A DNA stretch of 26,399 nucleotides from a virus, in IMG/VR virus record IMGVR_UViG_3300005841_000609, positions 1 to 26,399 of that record, one strand, 5' to 3'. The translations under genes were made by a program, and so were the position numbers. The notes beneath the pieces are model-generated. The model saw only the letters and a program-made list of their open reading frames with translations. It ran no database searches and had not been told where the DNA came from. Positions 1 to 8,116 of this stretch are shown in pieces (position 1 is the first letter of the stretch; each line of letters begins with the position of its first letter).

Positions 1-1573
1 TTGCCCACATGTAGCGGGTTGTTTGCTGGAGTGAATCTTTTGGATCAAGTTTGGTTGCGACAGATGCAGCCTGCGGAAACTCTCTTTTACCAATCCGAAC
101 CGAATTCGGTCCTTGTACGAAATCTGTCCCTCTTTTGACAAGATCAGCCCCGACAACAGGCGCATTTGGAGTGATACTTCCGCTTTCCAAATCGAGAAAA
201 TACTTGTTTGACAGTGCGAAATCTGGCGTCTTACTGATAACTTGACTTTTGGGATTAATCGCAATCTTTCCGCTCTTCGTGAAGACCGCGTCGTATCCAT
301 CCGCGAACGCTTCCGTTGCATCATCATATCCAAGTCTCGCTACAGAACCAAATTTAATTTTGGTGGGATCATCAGTACGAAGATAGTAAGCTTGTTTACC
401 TGTGTTAGCTCCCCTAGTTTCTGAAAACAGCTCATCTAGTTTTGTAGGCTTCTCATTGATGAAGAATTGTTTTGGTGCAACAGAAGTTGCAGCTTCTTCA
501 GTGAGATTAGAGATTTTCTTGGTTCCTTGCAGATAGCCTCGAACAGTGTCAGAAATAGTATCTGCATCCTGCCCAAGATCACGTCCTGCTTTCACCTGCC
601 GCTTGATGAATTCAAACATCGCTTGCCCGGTGACTTCCCCACCTTCTGCAAGATCATTGAATTTCAGCGCAAGAGTATCAAAGGCAGTTTTTTCTGCACG
701 GGTTTTGATGGATTTGAAAGCGTCGCTGGTGTCCAATACTACGGTCCGCAGCTTACCATCCTGACGATATTGGAAGTTTGTATTCCAGAAATCATCAGGT
801 AGTTTAAGAATGTTCTCCGTAAATGTCAGAGTCTCATCTGCTTTAGTGAGTCCCAGATTTTGTGGATCAAATACTGTATCGTATAACCTACGATTAGACT
901 CAATCTTACTTTGCGCTTGCTTGAGAATACCACGACTTGCTCCTGCTTCTAGAAGTCCACCAACAACTCCACCAAACGCAGCACCAGTTGCAATGTTGAT
1001 CAAGAAATCTTTGTAATCCTGGCCTTCGAAAATGGGAGAATCATTCATGCTTGCAGCAATTGCAAGTTCTGCCGCTGCACTGGTTAGCGTATTGTCGGCA
1101 ATACTCCAGGCCATTTGTGCACGTTTGGCGCTTGTAATCGAACTAGTAATAGTTCCGCCAGTTCGGCCGAGCTCCGCCATTGCTTTTTCAAAATAGGCAT
1201 TTTTCCTACTTGCGGCAAAGTTAAGTCCTCTACCAATCGCACCGAGGGCCTCACCGCTCTGAGCAAGTTTAAGAGCTTTAACTCCAATTCCGCCGGGGAT
1301 GAAACTTGTGCCAACAAATCCAGCAAAATCAATTGCTTCCTTGTTATCGTCATAGTAATCTCCCCAAGAAGAATCATATCGACGAATGACATCAGCCGTA
1401 TCTACAGCTTCTTTCCCGTTGTAGTCAAGGAAAGTGTTGTAGATTGATAATCCACCAGAGATTGCTGCGTCTGGAATACCTTTAGTCAACGCATCAGTAA
1501 TACGGGAAAATGTTCCCGTCTGCGCATCAATAGTATCCGACCCAAGAACAACTGGAGAGGAATAATCAGGCAT
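1..1573 (-). CDS. Large internal virion protein, N-terminal part (runs off left edge)
   Basis: This reading frame opens with ATG at 1573 and stays open for 524 codons to the window edge, so the C-terminus is missing. The visible part is Ala/Gly-rich and mostly helical. Two glycine-rich hydrophobic stretches stand out: one near residues 75-105 (FAGFVGTSFIPGGIG...) and one near residues 180-205 (FLINIATGAAFGGVVGGLL). Such stretches are common in podoviral internal or ejection proteins that insert into the host membrane. It follows the 571-aa helical protein by 11 bases at the downstream end of the late operon, where podoviruses usually place their largest ejection protein. The ribosome-binding site is weak (AAGAAAG). 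No catalytic motif is visible in this part. The role is inferred from position and composition; it could be any large virion protein. Confidence 0.75.
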   Translation of the reverse strand, partial: MPDYSSPVVLGSDTIDAQTGTFSRITDALTKGIPDAAISGGLSIYNTFLDYNGKEAVDTADVIRRYDSSWGDYYDDNKEAIDFAGFVGTSFIPGGIGVKALKLAQSGEALGAIGRGLNFAASRKNAYFEKAMAELGRTGGTITSSITSAKRAQMAWSIADNTLTSAAAELAIAASMNDSPIFEGQDYKDFLINIATGAAFGGVVGGLLEAGASRGILKQAQSKIESNRRLYDTVFDPQNLGLTKADETLTFTENILKLPDDFWNTNFQYRQDGKLRTVVLDTSDAFKSIKTRAEKTAFDTLALKFNDLAEGGEVTGQAMFEFIKRQVKAGRDLGQDADTISDTVRGYLQGTKKISNLTEEAATSVAPKQFFINEKPTKLDELFSETRGANTGKQAYYLRTDDPTKIKFGSVARLGYDDATEAFADGYDAVFTKSGKIAINPKSQVISKTPDFALSNKYFLDLESGSITPNAPVVGADLVKRGTDFVQGPNSVRIGKREFPQAASVATKLDPKDSLQQTTRYMWA

Positions 1574-1584
1574 TTATTTCTTTC

Positions 1585-3300
1585 TTATCGCATACCAAAC
1601 GGAGTGTCACCAAACGGCGGATTCACTTTCCGTGCTTCAATTGCACGCTTCATCAGAGCGTTTTCTAATGCTGAAGGATTCATGAGGTCAACCTTTCTAC
1701 GATTGACTTCTCCATCCATAGTGTAGATATACGATTCTTGCACTGGCAAAGAGAACAGAGTGTATCCATTCATCTGGCGATTCCATGCAGAAGCTGCGGA
1801 AATAAAGACAGAAATATCAGCGGCCGCCTTCTGTGGCGTAACTTGCTTGGTTTCTACTTGCTTTGCAATAGCACCGAAAATCTGCTGTTGTTGCTCTGCA
1901 GTAAGATTCTCACCTTTGACTGAGTCGGTAGAAAGAAGTGCTTGAATGTTTTGTGTGACAAGATTATTCTTCAATCCTGCAAGTTCAGGACGAACGTTGA
2001 TTGCTCCAGTAAAGGCTTTCATTGGAGCGACATAAGGATTGTAGACCTTATCCCACTGTGAAGAAGAAAGATCAGTCTTGTCTGTTGGACTCCGCATGGA
2101 ATCAATGACGGAGTTCTCATAAAGAGAATATCCTGCAGCTTTTGATTCTGCAGAATTCATCTTCTTTCCTTGAGCCATCGCAGCTTTTTCTACTGTGCCT
2201 TGATAGCCGGCCCCAGCCTCTGCAAGTTTCTGAGCAGTAAGATAGGTTGAAGCACCACCAGTGGCAGTAATACCATTCCTGCTTCCGTTGCCAAGATAGA
2301 AACCTAACGATTTCTGCAAATCTTCGCCCATTTGGCCGGTGGTTGCAGCAGTCAGCCAGACATCTTGATCTTTCTTATTCTGCAGAGTTCTAAGTCTACG
2401 AACTGTCATTGGCTCCTGCATTCCTAAGGAATCAGAAACCATCTTGAGTCGTGCATCTAACCTAGCAGTATCTTCCGCTTCTAAGGCCTTTGCATCAGAT
2501 TGAGCTTTCTTTGCAAGATTACGAAGTTGAGCATTTTCTTCTCGATCTTGCAGAGTAATGATCGTGCCAATCGTAGACCTAGCATTGTCTCCCATCTTAT
2601 CGGTGAGAGCAATAAGCTGCAATCTCTGACTTGCATTGGCAGAAAGATTTCTAGCTTCCTCTTCAGAAAGCTTGGCTTGTGCCATAGTGGCATTGTTCTT
2701 CGCAGTGTCGAGTTCAACACTCTTCATCTGGTCTGCAGTGTTGGCAACTAAAGTGTTCTTAGCTGCTGCAAGCATTGCAGTCTTTGTAGAAACATTCTGG
2801 AGTGCTGTGTCTTCTGCATCTGCAAGAGCGTTATTCTTTGCAGCAAGCTGTGGAAGTTTGATTTGGTTGACCAGATATTGCAGAGGATCATCAAGGAGGC
2901 CAACTGAATTGGCTTGGTCAAATTCGGCCCGGGCTGAAACTCTAGCATTCTTTGCAGCTTGTGCAGTTGCTAGAGAAGTTTCAATCTCATTTCCTGTGAC
3001 AGAAGGATCGAGATTAAAAGACTTTTGCAGTTGCTCCCCAAGGACCCGTTGCTGATATGAAATCTCTGCAGTTCGAGCTGCAATATCCGCTGCTCCCTGG
3101 ACGGCAACTTGTTGCCCAACAATTCCTGCTGCTCGCTTTGTAGCGGCATCTTTTTGAACGGCACTTACTTCGTTCGCACCTTGTTGAATGTTTGCATTTT
3201 GCTGTTGGTTATTTCCAAGAAGCATTCCTAGAAGGGTTCTAGAATCGAACAAGCCCCCATTAGGAATTCCAGTTCCAACATTACCTGCATCATCAGCCAT
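1585..3300 (-). CDS. Helical internal/ejection-type virion protein, 571 aa
   Basis: A long Ala-, Gln- and Asn-rich protein. Residues 30 to about 330 look almost wholly alpha-helical, with heptad-like runs of A, L, K and E, consistent with coiled coil. The C-terminal part is less repetitive and ends in a short Pro/Gly-rich tail (NPPFGDTPFGMR). There is no signal peptide or clear enzyme motif. It sits between the lytic transglycosylase and the very large virion protein, the usual place for core or ejection proteins of short-tailed phages. The start is supported by AGGAG upstream of ATG 3300. The spacing to its neighbours is 8 and 11 bases, so it is cotranscribed with them. The ejection role is inferred from composition and order; no specific homolog is recognised. 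Confidence 0.75.
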   Translation of the reverse strand: MADDAGNVGTGIPNGGLFDSRTLLGMLLGNNQQQNANIQQGANEVSAVQKDAATKRAAGIVGQQVAVQGAADIAARTAEISYQQRVLGEQLQKSFNLDPSVTGNEIETSLATAQAAKNARVSARAEFDQANSVGLLDDPLQYLVNQIKLPQLAAKNNALADAEDTALQNVSTKTAMLAAAKNTLVANTADQMKSVELDTAKNNATMAQAKLSEEEARNLSANASQRLQLIALTDKMGDNARSTIGTIITLQDREENAQLRNLAKKAQSDAKALEAEDTARLDARLKMVSDSLGMQEPMTVRRLRTLQNKKDQDVWLTAATTGQMGEDLQKSLGFYLGNGSRNGITATGGASTYLTAQKLAEAGAGYQGTVEKAAMAQGKKMNSAESKAAGYSLYENSVIDSMRSPTDKTDLSSSQWDKVYNPYVAPMKAFTGAINVRPELAGLKNNLVTQNIQALLSTDSVKGENLTAEQQQQIFGAIAKQVETKQVTPQKAAADISVFISAASAWNRQMNGYTLFSLPVQESYIYTMDGEVNRRKVDLMNPSALENALMKRAIEARKVNPPFGDTPFGMR

Positions 3301-3308
3301 GGTTTCTC

Positions 3309-3788
3309 CTAACGACCCGTCGGGATAACTGCTGCCGTTTTTTTTAGATAATCCCTAGTTTCCTTTGGAAGGTTGTCCATTTGGAACCGAGCTTTCGGCC
3401 CAAAATTATACATTGCATCTTCAACTGCAGGATCAGTCGAATAGTTGCGCAACCTCTTAATGTATGCTGCACCCACTCGAATCTGATCTTGAGGTTGCAA
3501 ACCTTCCAACTTTGTATTCTCAGGAATCAAACCAGCTTCAATCACATCCTGCAATGCGATTGGAGTAACTTGCATGATTCCTCGAGCGTTCTTAGGACTG
3601 ATTGCATCCACCTTTACTTTGGTAAGATTTGCAGCACCTTCAGGACTTCCTGAATTCTCAGCCCTAATCTTTCTCCAAAGAGAATCTTCAGGAATGCCAA
3701 ATTCGGCTGCTGCATCAGCAACCATGGGCTTCATTTCTTCGATAGAAATGAATTTGCTAGAAGAGCCAGGAATAGGATTACTTGCCAT
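3309..3788 (-). CDS. Soluble lytic transglycosylase (SLT) domain virion protein
   Basis: A compact 159-aa lytic transglycosylase of the SLT family, which cleaves the glycan strand of peptidoglycan. The order of motifs fits the family: the catalytic glutamate is probably E44 in IRAENSGS, followed by ARGIMQVTP at residues 68-76 and YNFGP at 127-131, then a helix with LPKETRDYLKK at 140-150. The protein is almost only the domain, with no signal peptide or membrane segment. Lying among virion genes rather than in a lysis cassette, it more likely opens the cell wall during DNA entry than at lysis. Its start overlaps the end of the upstream 650-aa gene by 11 bases and has only a weak ribosome-binding site, so translation coupling is likely. 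Confidence 0.85.
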   Translation of the reverse strand: MASNPIPGSSSKFISIEEMKPMVADAAAEFGIPEDSLWRKIRAENSGSPEGAANLTKVKVDAISPKNARGIMQVTPIALQDVIEAGLIPENTKLEGLQPQDQIRVGAAYIKRLRNYSTDPAVEDAMYNFGPKARFQMDNLPKETRDYLKKTAAVIPTGR

Positions 3789-5730
3789 TTTGCACCGCCG
3801 CAGGAGTATGGAAGTGATTCTTCAATTCATCAAAGAATCGAACACCCAAAGATTGCACAACATCAGCTGGAATCACATATTCACCTTGTGAAAGCCTAGC
3901 AGGGATTGAATCACTCGTGCCAGTTCCAGGACCTGCTACTTGTCCTCCACGAGAATAACCCGTCCCAGAATCCCCCACTCCAACCCCACCTGCTCCAGAA
4001 TCTCCAGGTCCTGAAGTTCCAGTAGAAGTAGAGTCTCCACTTTCTCCAACTGCTCCCATTCCAGTAGATGTTCCAGGAGCACCAATAGCTTCTGCCATTC
4101 CAGAACTACCTTGTGGACCTTGATCGCCAACTGCTTGCGAAGCTGTTCCATTGTCAGTTCCAGACAATCCAAGAGCTTGAGAGATTGCAGCGATCGCTTG
4201 GGCTAATGCAGATTGTGGAGGAGTAACTCCAGTGATTGACTGAGTAGCATTAATTGCTGCCATTCCAATTGGACCAACAACTGCACTCATCGTTGCATTT
4301 CCAACTGCATTACCAATAGCATTCCCAACTGCTACGGATTGTGCAGGATCGATGGAATTGATTGCTGAAGTATTTGATTCTTGACCAGGACCAGAATCAA
4401 GAGTGAGAGGACCAAAAGTTAATTCATCCTGTCTACGACCAGGATTTAATGCTGCACGAGGAGATTGAACTGCTTGATTTTGCTGTGGCTGTAAAGGATC
4501 GTACGTGGGAGCAGAACTTCTACGACCACCACCAGAACGAATAATGCCACCATCAGCATATGTACCAGCTTTATCTTCACGAAGTGCATTAGTTTTTCTG
4601 GGATTAACGCCAGAGTCTAAATCTTTTGGATCAATCACAAGAACAACTGCAGCTTGGTTTCCTGAACTGGAACCTTTTACTGCATCAGAACTTAAACCAC
4701 CACCAGTTCCACCAGATTTAACTGGACCTTTAGTTCCAACTTTCGGTTCAACCCTGCCACCATCCGCATAAGCTTGTGGAGTTCCAGGAGCATTAACTGG
4801 ACCTTTAACCACTCCACCCATTGGATAGTCCCGGTTATCATCCATTTCCCAGGATGCATCAAGTGGATCATCGGGAAAATCACCATCATTAGATAATTTC
4901 TTCTCATCACGACCAACTAAACCACCATCTGCCATTCCAAAGAAGCCAGAAATGTCATCAAGAGGAATATCTCCTGCAACATTTCCGCCAACATCCCCAA
5001 CAATGTTACTTCCTACATCACCAAGCAAATCTCCTGCTGAGCCGCCAGCATCTAAGAAACTTCCAAAGCCACCACCAATATCAGAAGCAGAGCCAAAGTT
5101 GAAGCCTGCATCAGTAAATTGAGCCGGGGCCCCAGTATCAAAACCTACTCCAGGATTGAAGTCAGGTCCAATAATCGGAGCGGCTGCATCACCTGTTCCA
5201 AACACTGAATCCAGAGCAGATTTTCCTTTGTTCAGAATTCCTTTCCCCGTATCAGAACCTAGCAATTTTGAACCGAGTTGAAGAATGGCAAGATTCTGCG
5301 CTGCCTTTCCAGTGTTCGTGCCACTAGTTTGATCAGTACGTTTATTTCCACCTGCAATTCCTTGTGCTGCTTGGAGTTGCATCTGTTGATTATTCTGCTG
5401 CAGTTGAGCAGTCCGATCTGCCGCTTTCATCACGGTAGATTCAAGTAACTTACCAAGAGCAGTAGAAACTGCAGAATTGTTACCAGTCCTAGCACCGATA
5501 GAATTACTAAGCCCAGCAGTGAGACCTGGAATTTGCCCACCAGCTTGTGTAAAAATGCTCTTAAGCACGTCATTATAGTTAGTTCCTTGAAGATTGCCAA
5601 GGATACCAGATAATGCACTGGTGTCAGAAGTGGTAGTGCTGGAAGATTTCTGACCCCCAAGTAAATCAAGCAAGGCTGAAACACCTTGCAATCCACTATT
5701 ATCAACTCCAACACGTTTTGGATCAGCCAT
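3778..5730 (-). CDS. Gly/Ser-rich virion protein with DGG repeats and GTSDSIPA C-terminal motif
   Basis: A 650-aa low-complexity protein rich in Gly, Ser, Ala and Gln. Residues 1-170 carry helical Gln-rich stretches. The middle has repeated ADGG elements at about 267-270, 322-325 and 392-395, each followed by V, I or L and a basic or polar segment. Residues 440-590 are Gly/Thr/Pro-rich. The last ~59 residues hold SRGGQVAGPGTGTSDSIPA followed by RLSQGEYVIPADVVQSLG. The DGG and GTSDSIPA-LS-GEYVIPA signatures are known from tape-measure and internal virion proteins of many tailed phages. AGGAG precedes the ATG. It overlaps the transglycosylase gene downstream by 11 bases. A virion role is likely; the exact function is unknown. 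Confidence 0.75.
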   Translation of the reverse strand: MADPKRVGVDNSGLQGVSALLDLLGGQKSSSTTTSDTSALSGILGNLQGTNYNDVLKSIFTQAGGQIPGLTAGLSNSIGARTGNNSAVSTALGKLLESTVMKAADRTAQLQQNNQQMQLQAAQGIAGGNKRTDQTSGTNTGKAAQNLAILQLGSKLLGSDTGKGILNKGKSALDSVFGTGDAAAPIIGPDFNPGVGFDTGAPAQFTDAGFNFGSASDIGGGFGSFLDAGGSAGDLLGDVGSNIVGDVGGNVAGDIPLDDISGFFGMADGGLVGRDEKKLSNDGDFPDDPLDASWEMDDNRDYPMGGVVKGPVNAPGTPQAYADGGRVEPKVGTKGPVKSGGTGGGLSSDAVKGSSSGNQAAVVLVIDPKDLDSGVNPRKTNALREDKAGTYADGGIIRSGGGRRSSAPTYDPLQPQQNQAVQSPRAALNPGRRQDELTFGPLTLDSGPGQESNTSAINSIDPAQSVAVGNAIGNAVGNATMSAVVGPIGMAAINATQSITGVTPPQSALAQAIAAISQALGLSGTDNGTASQAVGDQGPQGSSGMAEAIGAPGTSTGMGAVGESGDSTSTGTSGPGDSGAGGVGVGDSGTGYSRGGQVAGPGTGTSDSIPARLSQGEYVIPADVVQSLGVRFFDELKNHFHTPAAVQNGK

Positions 5731-5748
5731 GTTAACTCCTGAATTTCA

Positions 5749-6315
5749 TCAATTTTGAAGGAATAACGGGGAAATGTGCATGTAGAATCCCCCAGTCCCT
5801 AATCCAAATCCTGTTGCTTGGATGATAGTTCCAGCAGCAGCAGGTCTTCCAAACTGAACATCTCCATTCGTAGAGAGATAGTAATAGTGCCCGAATGTAG
5901 TTCCACCAATTCCTGCAGAATACCCTTCAACTAGCACTACTTCTCCAAAGTCTCCAGCATTGATGCCAAGTGGATTGTTTACAATTCCGTGCGCAGGCTT
6001 TGTATTGTCTGTAGAATCCGCATATCTTCCTGCAATTTTTCCACTGCTGAGATAGAGATTGATCATCTTGCCATAAGCAAGCGTCACTCCATCTGCAAGA
6101 ACATAAATCTTTCTGTGATTCTGAGTGAGCAATGTGGAGAGTTGATTCTGTGCAGACATTTCTGCCTGATCAAAACTCACATTCCCTGTTTGAACAGAAA
6201 CGCCCTTTGCTAGGGCATTCATGGAAAGATAAAGTGGCTTGACTAATTCAAAGTCCTTATTCGGGAGGCCGGAGGGTAACTGAGGTAGCCCTGTAGTTAT
6301 ATTGAAGTCTGGCAT
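5749..6315 (-). CDS. Small fiber/decoration-like virion protein, 188 aa
   Basis: The first ~95 residues include a polar, helical segment (FDQAEMSAQNQLSTLLTQNHRKIYVLADG). The rest is beta-rich and glycine-rich: short strands alternate with Gly/Asn turns (GKIAGRYADS, HGIVNNPLGINAGDFGEVVLVEGYSAG, YYYLSTNGDVQFG). That pattern resembles the small trimeric beta folds of phage fibers and DUF2190-type decoration proteins, but the resemblance is only of pattern. The gene lies between the nozzle-like gene and the Gly-rich virion gene with gaps of 8 and 18 bases. AGGTGA precedes the ATG. A structural role is likely; the fiber assignment is tentative. Confidence 0.6.
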   Translation of the reverse strand: MPDFNITTGLPQLPSGLPNKDFELVKPLYLSMNALAKGVSVQTGNVSFDQAEMSAQNQLSTLLTQNHRKIYVLADGVTLAYGKMINLYLSSGKIAGRYADSTDNTKPAHGIVNNPLGINAGDFGEVVLVEGYSAGIGGTTFGHYYYLSTNGDVQFGRPAAAGTIIQATGFGLGTGGFYMHISPLFLQN

Positions 6316-6323
6316 GGCTTCAC

Positions 6324-8108
6324 CTAGTAACTTCCATCATTACTAATGTATGCAATGAGAGTAGTTAAAGCAAACTGCCCTTGTACATAGAACGTATGAT
6401 TTTTTCCCGTTGGAAGATCGAATCCGAATTCTGAATAAGGAAATGCTGTCTCTCTATTATATCCAACAACAGCAGTATCTAAAGTAGCCCCGTTGACACT
6501 TCTCCAGTTTGCAACTTTGGATCGCTCATCAACTGTAAGACCTTCAAGCTCGAGTGTATGAAGAGTGGCAAGTCTCGCTCGAGTGAATTGATTCTTTCCG
6601 ATTGCAACCCATGAAACTGAATCATCATCTGGTGCTCGATAATCCATCACAGCGAGTTTCACTTCTCCTGTATTTAACAAGAAAGCTACACTCTGCCTCG
6701 GGTAGGTTAATGCTCCACCTTGAATGATTGTGCTATCATAAGGGGTAGTGCCCAAATCATCGTAGGATACATCCAAAAGCATATCGTAAGTGAGAGGAGC
6801 ATCTTCAGTCCCGTATGAATAACTAAATGCGTCAACGTGTTTAATCCTACACTTTCCCCAACGTTGGAGAGAAGCATCATAGATTAACGCAAACGAATAG
6901 ATTCCAGGGTAGCTACCATAAGAAACCACCAGAAATCGCTGCCCACAATAAGTGACTTTTGTGAAGAACTCCAAAGACACTGCGCCTGCAGAGAACTCCA
7001 TACTATCTGGGTTGAACGTTTCAAGATATCTTCCACCGAGAAGATCGGTAACATCTGGGAAGACTGATTCTGCTGCATTAAGCGTGAGACGTTGCATACC
7101 ACCTGTTGTGTACGCGTAGAGTCCGCCAAGGTTGCCCTCAACTGCAGCTTGTTCATACCCTTCAATTCCTCCAGCATTTGAGATTGCTTTGAAAATCCAA
7201 GGTGATGCAAAATTGTTTGCATTGTAGAAAGCAGCAATTGCATTCTTCGTAGTGAAGATAATGAAGCCGCCTGACATCGGAATGATAGCTGTAATTGGTC
7301 CTTGAATGTCTTCTGGAATTTGATTCCCTGCACCAGTTACTTCACCATTGGCATACGGCTGAAAATCAAATGCCGTACCAGAAAATGGTGCCCAGTAAAC
7401 GGTGAGGCCGGACCAAACGAGAAGATATCCATTAGAAGAGCTAACTCCACCAACCTTTCCAACTGCCGTGATTCGAGCAGGATCAATTAAGTTCTGAATC
7501 AATCCTGCAGCAGGTACTTCAATCTTTACTCGTTCCAGCTGAGGAACAGCAGAATTCCAGAAGTAAATACTCCCATCCGCAGTTTGAGTTGGACCAGGAA
7601 CATTAGTGAGTGCTAGATTTGAGTACGCAACGAATGTTTTCCCGTCAACATACGCACGTGAAACTTTCGCCGTTGCTGGAGTGTCAGTTGATGTTGTAGA
7701 GAGGGTGAGACTTGGGACTTCTGCTGCCCACATTGTTGCGAGTTGCTGGTCGTTCCAAAGTCCGGCAAGTTTGTCGTAGCGGTAGTTCTTTCCTTTGCTA
7801 GGAGAAAACAAGACTGTGTTCTCGTCTGCGTCTCGGAGTGGGAAGATTTGATCGAAATCGTCGTTGACAGTAGGATTGATGATTCGATGGTAGCTGACAC
7901 TTTTCACTCCGTTTGCAACAGGAACGAAATTTTCTCCAGCAAGGATTTGCGGGATGTCATAATCCAGATTTTCTTCACTGCCTTGATAAGCACGAAAAGT
8001 TCTAGTCGTCAGATCGGCTGCAGGAATAATTACAGCTCTCTGAGCCCACTGAGAAACTAGAGGGAATCGTGCATTTCCAAGAGCAATCTTATATCGCTGG
8101 ATGGCCAT
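6324..8108 (-). CDS. Probable tail nozzle / DNA-stabilisation protein (T7 gp12 / P22 gp10-like)
   Basis: A 594-aa almost wholly beta-strand protein. It carries repeated blade-like segments, for example YLLVWSGLTVYWAPFSG, GGFIIFTTKNAIAAFYNAN, NLGGLYAYTTGGMQRLTLN and YCGQRFLVVSYGSYPGIYSF, ending in a jelly-roll-like C-terminus. This is the pattern of the beta-propeller nozzle proteins that close the short tail (T7 gp12, P22 gp10). The length is close to P22 gp10 and shorter than T7 gp12. It follows the tailspike gene by 8 bases and sits within the tail block. The start is supported by AGGA upstream of ATG. The family call rests on fold pattern and gene order, not on a single diagnostic motif. 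Confidence 0.6.
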   Translation of the reverse strand: MAIQRYKIALGNARFPLVSQWAQRAVIIPAADLTTRTFRAYQGSEENLDYDIPQILAGENFVPVANGVKSVSYHRIINPTVNDDFDQIFPLRDADENTVLFSPSKGKNYRYDKLAGLWNDQQLATMWAAEVPSLTLSTTSTDTPATAKVSRAYVDGKTFVAYSNLALTNVPGPTQTADGSIYFWNSAVPQLERVKIEVPAAGLIQNLIDPARITAVGKVGGVSSSNGYLLVWSGLTVYWAPFSGTAFDFQPYANGEVTGAGNQIPEDIQGPITAIIPMSGGFIIFTTKNAIAAFYNANNFASPWIFKAISNAGGIEGYEQAAVEGNLGGLYAYTTGGMQRLTLNAAESVFPDVTDLLGGRYLETFNPDSMEFSAGAVSLEFFTKVTYCGQRFLVVSYGSYPGIYSFALIYDASLQRWGKCRIKHVDAFSYSYGTEDAPLTYDMLLDVSYDDLGTTPYDSTIIQGGALTYPRQSVAFLLNTGEVKLAVMDYRAPDDDSVSWVAIGKNQFTRARLATLHTLELEGLTVDERSKVANWRSVNGATLDTAVVGYNRETAFPYSEFGFDLPTGKNHTFYVQGQFALTTLIAYISNDGSY

Positions 8109-8116
8109 TGCAATTC

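Noticed and set aside
2636-3055. A 139-codon plus-strand open frame opposite the 571-aa protein
   Set aside because: Ala/Ser-rich shadow of a helical Ala/Gln-rich gene; no site, no context.
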